Source of the DNA: Deltaproteobacteria bacterium
GTDB lineage: Bacteria; Desulfobacterota; Desulfuromonadia; Desulfuromonadales; Geopsychrobacteraceae
DNA length: 64,000 bases
Direction: 5' to 3'
Assembly (NCBI GenBank): GCA_024280335.1
Contig: JAJRQI010000009.1
Coordinates: forward strand, 1-64,000
Below are positions 45,985 through 53,414 of this stretch, in pieces. The notes under the pieces were generated by a model that was not told the DNA's origin, made no database searches, and saw only the letters and a program-made list of their open reading frames with translations. The first letter of the stretch is position 1, and every line of letters begins with the position of its first letter. The position numbers and the translations under genes were made by a program.

Positions 45985-46849
45985 AGAGGGAGTTACGGGG
46001 ATCAATCGGCACACCGTTCAGGTGAACCTCATAGTGCAGGTGCGGTCCGGTCGAGCGGCCGGTATTGCCGACTTCAGAAATCCGCTCACCACGCACCACG
46101 CGTTGACCTGAACTTACCAGGATACGGGAATTGTGGGCGAACAGGGTACGATAACCGTAACCATGATCAAGAATCACTGTCTTGCCATAACCAGACGAGT
46201 ACTCAACCCGGGCAACAATTCCATCAGCCGTCGCCATGACCGGGGTGCCGGTACTTGCGGCAATATCAAGACCTTCATGAATTCTTCGGCGACCTATCTC
46301 AGGCAAATTCCGCATACCGAAGTAGGAGGTCAACCACCCCCTGGTCGGCCAGCCACCCGGTGTTGCGCGACCAAGTGAAACCTGATCGTTCAGCAGATTA
46401 CGAACCTGCTCCTGACTTTGACGGCGCAGCTCGATCGCCAGTTGCAAATGATTGATCTGTTGCTGAATAAGGTCGCTGTTCTCAGTTGCTGCCGTTTCAG
46501 GAATTCCACCCATAGCTACCGGAATCGTCTGCGGAGAACCATCCAAGTCGGCCAGCTGTCTGAGCCGCGCCTCGGTTTCCACCAGCAAAACCATCTCATT
46601 CTGCAGCTCGCCAAGACTGGCCGTCACACGTAGCAACTCCTGTCGCTGCTGAGCGTTCTCATGGCGCAAGCGGCGAAGTTCGGATAATTCCACCCCAGTA
46701 TTCCGGTAGGCATAAAACAGGTAAAAAAACAGAGCTGCAAAAAGGCAGCAACAGAGAACCCCTGCAGTCAGCATTCGGCGGGAAAGCCGAAATCGTCGCA
46801 CCTTCTCGTCCCCGTCCGGAATAAACATGATGGTAAATCGTCTGGCCAA
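45983..46849 (-). CDS. M23-family peptidoglycan endopeptidase (LytM-like)
   Basis: 288 aa. A membrane helix near 27-46 anchors it facing the periplasm, a coiled coil (about 55-100) follows, and the C-terminal M23 domain holds the zinc ligands HEGLDIAA (H and D) and HLHYEV. It cuts or activates cutting of peptidoglycan. The TTG start is supported by AAAGGA 6 nt upstream. The stop codon lies on the edge of the fold-back element. Confidence 0.92.
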   Translation of the reverse strand: MARRFTIMFIPDGDEKVRRFRLSRRMLTAGVLCCCLFAALFFYLFYAYRNTGVELSELRRLRHENAQQRQELLRVTASLGELQNEMVLLVETEARLRQLADLDGSPQTIPVAMGGIPETAATENSDLIQQQINHLQLAIELRRQSQEQVRNLLNDQVSLGRATPGGWPTRGWLTSYFGMRNLPEIGRRRIHEGLDIAASTGTPVMATADGIVARVEYSSGYGKTVILDHGYGYRTLFAHNSRILVSSGQRVVRGERISEVGNTGRSTGPHLHYEVHLNGVPIDPRNSL

Positions 46850-47144
46850 ATCGATTCCTTTAAACAGTTGCCAGGGGGACCACCCCTACCAATTCTCAAT
46901 GATGACCTTCCACAGATGGCGTACAGACCAGCAACCGAGCAACATTGATTCTCAGTGGAAATAACACGCGTGAGCGCCAAACATAAAGGCTCTATAATGT
47001 AACAGAGTCACCACAGCCCGGCAACCGCAAAAGCCAACACCGCAAAAACCGACAACGCCGTCTAGAAAAAGCCCGGCCCGAAGGTCGAGAATGGATTATA
47101 GTTTTTCAACTGGGACTACACAACAGTGTCCAACAGCGACAGAG

Positions 47145-48335
47145 CTACAACTCCAGCAAACTTTCATCGCTATAGGTCAACCGCTTGAGACCATCCGCAC
47201 CCACCCGCCAGCTGTTTTCTACGCCAACCGCTCCCAAACCCGGGAACACCACTTTCGGCTCAAAAGCAAAGACCATATTCTCTTCCAGAACCTGCTCGTT
47301 GAACCCACGGGCAATAAACGGGTATTCATCAACTTCGATGCCGATGCCGTGGCCGATAAAGGAAACCTGGGCTCCGACACTGCCCATAAAATTTTCCTGA
47401 TAGCCCATCTGCATCGCGAGATCATGGCAATCCCGGTACAGCTGCCCCCAAGGAACACCCGGCCTGGCAAGCGCGAAAAGCAGTTCCTGAATTTTCAGCA
47501 TATCGAAATAAGCCGTTCTAAGTTGCTCCGGCAAACGGCCGACCGACAGGGTCCGGGCTTGGTCAACCAGGTAGCCGTCAAACGCAGTGATCAGATCGAT
47601 AATGATCGGTTCACCGGCAGCAACCTTCTTGTAACTGGCCCCCTGCCCGACTGCAGGAGTCGTCCCCAGACCGCCGAGCGGGGCATCAAGGTGTGCCGGA
47701 ACAGCGCTGTCCGAACCGGAAAAAACATGGCCATAAAAAATTTCTGCATTAAAGCCACGTAAACGAATCAGCCCCTGATGTCCCTCTTTACGGGCAAAAA
47801 ACTCCAGTTCGGCGGCAATCTCCAGATCGGTCTTGCCGACAGCAATAACTGTGCGCGCATGTTGAAAAACCTTATCCATAATCAGCGCACAATCTTTCAT
47901 AATCGAAATTTCGTAATTGCTCTTGATCGCCCGTACCTGACGGATTAATACTGAGAGATCAAGGATCTCTGCGGCGGGAAAGGTCTTTTGCAACCGTTGA
48001 CAGTGCAGAACCGGCAGGACATCCAACTCCAGGCCGAGTCGCTCGGGTGACGAGAACCCCAATTCCAGCAACTGTGCACTGAGCTCACGCATGCCCCGCA
48101 ACGGGTAAACATACTTCAAGCCCGACTCCATCCGCGCCCGACCGAAATCCTTGCGCACCAGATAGGCAGGCTCACCCTCCGCCGGGATATACAGCACCCC
48201 CTGCTGAATCGAACCGGCAAAGTAAAAAAGATCACTATTCTGCAGCAGGGCGGCACCATCGATTCCCTTCTGGCGCAAAAGGGTCTGCAATTTTTTACAG
48301 CGTTGCTCCAACTCATTGGCCGGTGTTATCCGCAT
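47145..48335 (-). CDS. M24-family Xaa-Pro-type aminopeptidase
   Basis: 396 aa. Creatinase-type N-terminal domain (1-140), then the pita-bread metallopeptidase. Metal ligands are seen in order: IDLITAFDGYLVDQ (two D), FIGHGIGIEVDEYP (H), FAFEPK (E) and VGVENSW (E). It probably removes N-terminal residues next to proline. The family also includes creatinase and dipeptidases, so the exact substrate is open. Promoter candidate at 48378-48406. Confidence 0.9.
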   Translation of the reverse strand: MRITPANELEQRCKKLQTLLRQKGIDGAALLQNSDLFYFAGSIQQGVLYIPAEGEPAYLVRKDFGRARMESGLKYVYPLRGMRELSAQLLELGFSSPERLGLELDVLPVLHCQRLQKTFPAAEILDLSVLIRQVRAIKSNYEISIMKDCALIMDKVFQHARTVIAVGKTDLEIAAELEFFARKEGHQGLIRLRGFNAEIFYGHVFSGSDSAVPAHLDAPLGGLGTTPAVGQGASYKKVAAGEPIIIDLITAFDGYLVDQARTLSVGRLPEQLRTAYFDMLKIQELLFALARPGVPWGQLYRDCHDLAMQMGYQENFMGSVGAQVSFIGHGIGIEVDEYPFIARGFNEQVLEENMVFAFEPKVVFPGLGAVGVENSWRVGADGLKRLTYSDESLLEL

Positions 48336-48862
48336 ATACTATTTCCCTTGTTGTTTGGCAGGCAATTGACCTGTTCCGAGATAGCACAATGGTTATTTTG
48401 CGTCAAACTCTATGCCACCCAAAAATCCAACCGAGAGTCGAATTCCAGAGAACAGAAATTATGATTTTATCATGCCAAGCTGCTGTCTATTTTTTAAGCA
48501 AAGAGGAGAATCCAAGCAATCGCGGGAGAGAAAAGATCGACAAAACAGGTTTTTCACAAAGCTATCCACAGAGGATGTGAACAACCGGAAGCAGGCAGCA
48601 AGAACAATTAATTTCCGTATAATTTCAATGGATTTTGTGCATTTCACAGACAAACATGACTCTATCTGATCGATCGTCAACCCGAACCCTCAAATTGACA
48701 GAGATAAAAAACGACGATAGAGACAAAAGCACAGCGGATATGAAAATATGAGCGTCTGCCCTGCCAGGAATGCCGGAAAATTTGTCGCCGGTCGGTCAGA
48801 CAATCGGCATCGGATGTCCCTTTAATCGGATCTGGGGCAGAACGCTCCACTTTTATCTAAAC
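48336..48862. other. 527-bp gene-free region
   Basis: No gene or RNA with a recognisable motif. It holds the M24 peptidase promoter (48378-48406, minus). On the plus strand TTGACA (48695-48700), 17 bp, TAGAGA is a weak promoter that would read antisense into the small gene at 48863-49291. An isolated CTATCCACA at about 48562 resembles one DnaA box but has no partners. Confidence 0.5.
48378..48406 (-). promoter_or_regulatory. Sigma-70-type promoter of the M24 peptidase gene
   Basis: On the minus strand TTGACG, a 17-bp spacer and TATCTC. The start site would be near 48371, giving a leader of about 36 nt. Confidence 0.5.
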
Positions 48863-49291
48863 TCAATGATCAGCGGGATGAAGTATTTCCCGAATCTGTG
48901 CCATGAACTCGTCAGAGGGGGTCACGACAATATCCTTTTTGCCGATTCTGGTGGTATAGCGAGCATCATCCTGATTTTGCTCATAGGCTTTCCGCAGGTT
49001 TTCTGAGATACGCGGCAACTCTTGCGGGTTGACACCATCCTCCTCAACCAGGGTCTTAAAGTTGTGCAGCTTGCTGCCTTCGATCCAGGCAACGCCAAAA
49101 TCCTTCGGCGGCTTACCGATAAAGATATAGCTGCCCTCTGCACCCGGAATAACCTCGAGCGGTTTATGGACCCGCTTTGACAAGGATTCAAGTTGATCCC
49201 GAATCTTCTCTATCCGGTCGGCAGCCAGACTGGTTCCATCCAAGGCGGGATAGGCTGTCTTCCCGGCACGAATTCTGTCAAAAAAACCCAT
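48863..49291 (-). CDS. Conserved hypothetical protein, 142 aa
   Basis: I do not recognise this family. It begins MGFFDRIRAGKTAYPALDGT, then has an amphipathic helix (DRIEKIRDQLESLSKRVHKPL) and two short, charged regions with a beta-like core (YIFIGKPPKDFGVAWIEG). No signal peptide or membrane helix, so it is probably cytoplasmic. GGGAGG lies a normal distance before the ATG. Neighbours give no functional hint. Confidence 0.75.
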   Translation of the reverse strand: MGFFDRIRAGKTAYPALDGTSLAADRIEKIRDQLESLSKRVHKPLEVIPGAEGSYIFIGKPPKDFGVAWIEGSKLHNFKTLVEEDGVNPQELPRISENLRKAYEQNQDDARYTTRIGKKDIVVTPSDEFMAQIREILHPADH

Positions 49292-49473
49292 ATATTCCTC
49301 CCTTCTGACCGGCGACAGAACGTTCCTCAACAGTATTACGAAAACAGAGAATTTCAAGGTTTCAGATAAAAAATTAATGAAGGGGATAAAAATGACGCGA
49401 GTTTAAGCCCTTTTTTGCAGGGGTAACGCAGTAAACTCTGGACTGCCAGAGCCTATAGGAGGATGAAACGTAC

Positions 49474-50187
49474 TCAGGCGGCTTTACGAACCAGATACAA
49501 TTTCACCAGTTCTTGTTGCGGAGCGGACAAGCCGGCAAACGCGACCCCCATCCCCATCGGCAGATGCGGCTTTCTGTGGAATTCCGAGTGATTCAACCAA
49601 GCAACCTGCCCCTGACAGTTCAAGGTCTGCTCTTTTCCGGGGAATTGCAGGCGTAACGCCAGGGGGCTGCCGACCGGCAGGATCTCCTGAGTTGCGATAA
49701 ACATCCCGCCATGGCTCAGGTTGACGGAAAAATTACTGTGTTCCCGGTTGTTCTTTTTGAAATGAACCAGCATCCGCGCCGTAACCCGGGCCTGCTGCCG
49801 ATCAGCCAGTTCCAGAATATTGCGGGCAACCGATAAAAGTTGCTGTCGTTTGACCGGACTCTGGATGAGCGCATCGCAGCCGGCCTGACGGCAAAGGGAT
49901 TCGGCATCATGATCGCCGCTGGCGACAACCATGATGACCGGAATTGAAGACAGTTTTGGATCCTGTTTGATCCAGCGGCAGACATCATCGCCACGTGCGC
50001 CTGTCACCTGCATATCCATAAATATCAGGTCCGGCTTACGCTTCATCAGCAGCTGCATAATTTCTTCAGCATTGGAGGCCATCAACAAATCGAAACGGTC
50101 GCGATGCAAGAAGGTCTTTTCCAGTTCCAGAAAAAGCTCAATATCATCAACCAGCAGGATACTCCGACGCCCAAACTCTGTTTTCAT
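49474..50187 (-). CDS. Receiver-PilZ protein
   Basis: 237 aa. Receiver domain 1-120 with D58 in LIFMDMQVTG, then a PilZ domain (about 135-235). The c-di-GMP-binding motifs are present: RVTAR (RxxxR type) and NLSHGG (D/NxSxxG type). It should read both phosphorylation and c-di-GMP, and is a possible reader for cyclases such as the one at 25.4 kb. ATG 50187 gives the best spacing to GGAGG; the ATG at 50190 is the alternative. Confidence 0.9.
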   Translation of the reverse strand: MKTEFGRRSILLVDDIELFLELEKTFLHRDRFDLLMASNAEEIMQLLMKRKPDLIFMDMQVTGARGDDVCRWIKQDPKLSSIPVIMVVASGDHDAESLCRQAGCDALIQSPVKRQQLLSVARNILELADRQQARVTARMLVHFKKNNREHSNFSVNLSHGGMFIATQEILPVGSPLALRLQFPGKEQTLNCQGQVAWLNHSEFHRKPHLPMGMGVAFAGLSAPQQELVKLYLVRKAA

Positions 50188-50290
50188 CATGTCCTCCGAC
50201 AGTTTACAGACAGCAAAACAAGCATACCAGTTTTCCTCAAAGAGGAAATAACATCTTGATTTTTCTGACTTAATGAGATTCAAGCGCCCG

Positions 50291-50791
50291 CTATAGTTGC
50301 GCGCAGTCGGTCGGATCCCCCTGTAACTTGCCCAGTGCGTGCGGCAAAGCAGGCAGCAACGCCTGCAGATTTTCGCGCACCGCCTTCGGGCTGCCCGGCA
50401 GGTTGACGATCAGGGTCTTGCCGCGAACGCCGACCAGGGCGCGAGACAGCATCGCATGAGGCGTTTTACTCATACTGGCAGTCCGCATCGCCTCGGCCAT
50501 CCCCGGCACCTGATAATCGAGGACTCGTTCTGTCGCCTGCGGCGTCACATCCCGCGGGCTTAAGCCGGTGCCGCCAGTGGTCAGGATCAGATCAAGCTGC
50601 AATTCATCCGTCCAGGTGGTCAGCATCAGCACAATCGTCTCTTCCTCGTCAGCAACCACCTGATAGCGATTTACCCTGCCGAGCGGGGCGACCATCTCGG
50701 CCAGCAACTGGCCGCTCTCATCCTCACGCTCGCCCCGTGCGCCCTTGTCAGAGAGGGTTAACACCCCGATCCGAAAACCCTGTTCAGCCAT
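50291..50791 (-). CDS. mog: Molybdopterin adenylyltransferase (MogA/MoaB family)
   Basis: 166 aa. It adenylylates molybdopterin before MoeA inserts molybdenum. Landmarks are IGVLTLSDKGARGEREDESG at the start, LILTTGGTGLSPRDVTPQAT (about 82-101) and NLPGSPKAVRENL. GGGGGAAG precedes the ATG. It overlaps the MOSC gene by 8 bp. It supplies the Mog step missing from the mob-mod-moe cluster at 12.9-18.3 kb. Confidence 0.94.
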   Translation of the reverse strand: MAEQGFRIGVLTLSDKGARGEREDESGQLLAEMVAPLGRVNRYQVVADEEETIVLMLTTWTDELQLDLILTTGGTGLSPRDVTPQATERVLDYQVPGMAEAMRTASMSKTPHAMLSRALVGVRGKTLIVNLPGSPKAVRENLQALLPALPHALGKLQGDPTDCAQL

Positions 50792-51254
50792 CGGCTTCCC
50801 CCTTGGCAGCACCACGTCGCACCAGTTCAATCCGGTCGCCGTTACTCACCAACCCTTCCTTCAGAACCCGGGCAAAGATCCCCTCTTTCGGCATAACGCA
50901 GTCCCCGGCCTGATAGTAGATACTGCAGCGGGTATGACATTCCTTGCCGATCTGGGTCACTTCCAGCTCCGCGCCGCTTGACAGGCGAAATAAAGAACCG
51001 ACCGGCAGCGTGAAAAGCTCAATACTGGCAGTGGTCAGATTCTCAGCGAAATCCCCCGGACCGACATCCAGCCCGGCGGCAATCATCTTATCGATACTCT
51101 CCTGAGCCAGCAAACTGACCTGTCGGTGCCAATCACCGGCATGCGCATCCCCTTCCAGACCGAACTCTTTCAGGAGCTGGCAACGGCCGACAGCCTTTTT
51201 ACGCTCACCTTTGTTGAGGCTGGTACATACAGCAATGATTTTTCCCTGTGACAT
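50784..51254 (-). CDS. MOSC-domain protein
   Basis: 156 aa single MOSC domain, the fold of the molybdenum-cofactor sulfurase C-terminus. The conserved cysteine is in ECHTRCSIYYQAGDCVMP. MOSC proteins carry sulfur to, or handle, molybdenum or other cofactors. The overlap with the mog gene and the same strand support a molybdenum-cofactor role. Confidence 0.9.
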   Translation of the reverse strand: MSQGKIIAVCTSLNKGERKKAVGRCQLLKEFGLEGDAHAGDWHRQVSLLAQESIDKMIAAGLDVGPGDFAENLTTASIELFTLPVGSLFRLSSGAELEVTQIGKECHTRCSIYYQAGDCVMPKEGIFARVLKEGLVSNGDRIELVRRGAAKGEADG

Positions 51255-51262
51255 CGTAACTC

Positions 51263-52297
51263 CTAATGTTTTTTGCTCATCATTATTCGCCGGGCATTAT
51301 TGACGATTGCCTGTGACACATTGCGACTCTTCGCCAGTTCCTTGATATCCTTCTCGGTTAAAAAACTCATAAAGCGCATCGCCTTTTGTATCGGGGTGCG
51401 CGGATGAGTGACTAGAGCTTTTTTGACTTCATAATGTTTGACCCATTCCCGATTCAGCAGAATGATGCGGATCATATCATCATTGCTGCTGCGATTTTTT
51501 GCCACAGCGACCACTTCACCGTCAGAAATCCGCGGATTTTTCAAGACCGAGTTACAAACCATCTTGTTCGATTCGCGAATCAACAGCGCCCGCCATTCCT
51601 TGTCACCGGTCAGAGCCATTTTGATCTTTTCCGCGACCGGCATATCGAGCAGCATCTGGTACTTGGAGAGGGTCTCATCCTCAAATTCTTCTATTTCATC
51701 TGTGGAGAAACCATCCTCTCCCGCAGCGTCCTTCGCAGCTTCTTTGACAGCAACGGATTCAGATTCCGGCGCTGGCTCAGGTTTCGGCTCTTCCCAGCCC
51801 AAACGAAGCTTCATCAGCTTATCGGCACTGGGGTTACGGATGATGAGCTTTTTCAAAAGCGGGGCTTTTTGCAAAGCAACATCATTGTGCGACAGCATGT
51901 CGAGGACATCCCCGGAACTGTACTGGGCCAGGAACTGCAGGGTTTTCTGGCCGACCAGCGGGTTGGCCAGCACCTCTTTCATCAGCAGCGGATCTCGATA
52001 CCGCACCCGAGCGATCAGATCGATTGTCGCCGGATGCAGTTCCGGTTCGCCAAGAGTCGCCAACAGGATTTTTGCCGGAAGGGTTTTTAAGGTATTGAGC
52101 GCTTCTTTTTTCAGCTCATCATTTTCGCCGTGGAAGAAGATGAACAGCACGGTTACCAGGTTCGGGCCTGACATCGGCAACGCACCGCGCGCAGCAGCGA
52201 GCTTGACATTATGCCCGCCCCATTTGCTCATGATCTTGGCCACTTCAGCCGGGACTTTAATGTGGACCTGTGCCGATCCGCTCTTCTGCTCGGTCAA
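51263..52297 (-). CDS. Helical-repeat protein of unknown function (leucine-rich variant-like)
   Basis: 344 aa. I cannot name it. The N-terminal half (to about 165) and the C-terminal half (about 225-344) each contain short helical units with N-P-x steps, for example VLKNPRISDGEVVAVAKN and LVTHPRTPIQKAMRFMSFL, like leucine-rich-variant or HEAT-type repeats. The two halves are joined by an acidic, proline-rich linker (EEPKPEPAPESESVAV). TTG start with AGGGTGAG 5-6 nt upstream. It sits between the MOSC and SPOR genes. Confidence 0.7.
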   Translation of the reverse strand: MTEQKSGSAQVHIKVPAEVAKIMSKWGGHNVKLAAARGALPMSGPNLVTVLFIFFHGENDELKKEALNTLKTLPAKILLATLGEPELHPATIDLIARVRYRDPLLMKEVLANPLVGQKTLQFLAQYSSGDVLDMLSHNDVALQKAPLLKKLIIRNPSADKLMKLRLGWEEPKPEPAPESESVAVKEAAKDAAGEDGFSTDEIEEFEDETLSKYQMLLDMPVAEKIKMALTGDKEWRALLIRESNKMVCNSVLKNPRISDGEVVAVAKNRSSNDDMIRIILLNREWVKHYEVKKALVTHPRTPIQKAMRFMSFLTEKDIKELAKSRNVSQAIVNNARRIMMSKKH

Positions 52298-52365
52298 AAA
52301 CTCACCCTATTCAGCCGCAAACCGAAAAACATCCTGCAGCGGCTGATCCGTTACCAGATTGGAGG

Positions 52366-53349
52366 TTATTTACGCACAACCTGGGTTTTCAACCCCGATC
52401 TGCCGATCAATTCAGCAACCTGTCGGGCAGTCTGCTGATCCGCCTGCACAGCCAACAACATTTTACCACTCATCTCGATGTCAGTGGTAACCCGAGAGAC
52501 CTTGATCCCTTTCTCTGCAAGCTGATCGGCGTAACCGGCGGCCCGTTCGGAATCGCTGAAGGAGCCGACATAAACCGCCCATTTGTCATCCGTCGGCAAC
52601 ATAAAGGCGTCGCCGGTTTGCTTTTTGATGACGGCAAGCCGCTGCCGGGCTCGTGCCTCCGGATAGACCCCTTCCAGCAGTCGGGTCATCGCAACCAACC
52701 CTCTCCCCGGCATCTGCCGAGGATCAAAACCGAGACCGCGAAGTTGTTTAATTGTCGCATTCAAGGTTGTTTTGGTGATAAAGGGACCAACCAGAACAGA
52801 ATAGATCACTGCGGGAGTAAACTCAACCTCAGCGCCAGCGGCGGCTACTGCGGAGAATTTTGTTTCTGCGGCCGGTTCAGCTGCCGGCAATTTTTCGGCA
52901 ACCGGCTGCGGCTCTGCAGCAATCGGCGGTTGTTCGACACTCACTTCCTTGATTGGCACGGCCTGCGCAACGCGTTCGGGGATCGGCTGTTTCTTTGGCA
53001 GGCTGACGGTCACAGACTGCAGACTCGTCTCAGATGAGGGGACGACTGCGATAAAATAATAACCGGCACCGACCAGGACTACAAACAACAACAGCAGAGC
53101 CAGCGGCAAGTTGGACGTTTTTTTTGCCGTGGTCACCAAACGAACCTCACCACCGGCAATCCCGACGCCGGCAACATCCCCGGCGGTCTTTGCAAACGCT
53201 TCCTCCGGCTCCTCCGGCAGTTCGGCAAAAACCGACGTGTCCTCTCCCTGCTCGGTGGCGGAATCCGTCAAATCGGCCGGGGCCGACCGCTCGGTCACCT
53301 CTTTCTGCCCAGCATTGTCTTTGCTGAACAGATCATCCTGTTCCGTCAT
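52366..53349 (-). CDS. SPOR-domain membrane protein
   Basis: 327 aa. An acidic cytoplasmic N-terminus (1-80), one membrane helix (about 82-100), a proline- and alanine-rich periplasmic linker, and two SPOR-like regions (about 180-250 and 255-327; core YVGSFSDSERAAGYADQL). SPOR domains bind denuded peptidoglycan at the division site. GGAG precedes the ATG. The large palindrome at 53374-53409 lies just upstream. Confidence 0.88.
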   Translation of the reverse strand: MTEQDDLFSKDNAGQKEVTERSAPADLTDSATEQGEDTSVFAELPEEPEEAFAKTAGDVAGVGIAGGEVRLVTTAKKTSNLPLALLLLFVVLVGAGYYFIAVVPSSETSLQSVTVSLPKKQPIPERVAQAVPIKEVSVEQPPIAAEPQPVAEKLPAAEPAAETKFSAVAAAGAEVEFTPAVIYSVLVGPFITKTTLNATIKQLRGLGFDPRQMPGRGLVAMTRLLEGVYPEARARQRLAVIKKQTGDAFMLPTDDKWAVYVGSFSDSERAAGYADQLAEKGIKVSRVTTDIEMSGKMLLAVQADQQTARQVAELIGRSGLKTQVVRK

Positions 53350-53373
53350 CCTGCCTGTCTCCTTGCTAACCTT

Positions 53374-53409
53374 GCAAAGCGGGCACCCCGTTCAGGGTGC
53401 CCGCTTTGC
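53374..53409. terminator. Perfect 15-bp hairpin between EF-G-like and SPOR genes
   Basis: GCAAAGCGGGCACCC / GGGTGCCCGCTTTGC with a 6-nt loop, 5 nt past the EF-G-like stop. The T-run is inside the stem (CTTTGC), so termination may be partial. Confidence 0.7.
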
Positions 53410-53414
53410 CGGTT

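Noticed and set aside
48336-48862. Replication origin in the 527-bp gap
   Set aside because: Only one DnaA-box-like word (CTATCCACA) occurs and none of the usual neighbours (dnaA, dnaN, rpmH) is present.
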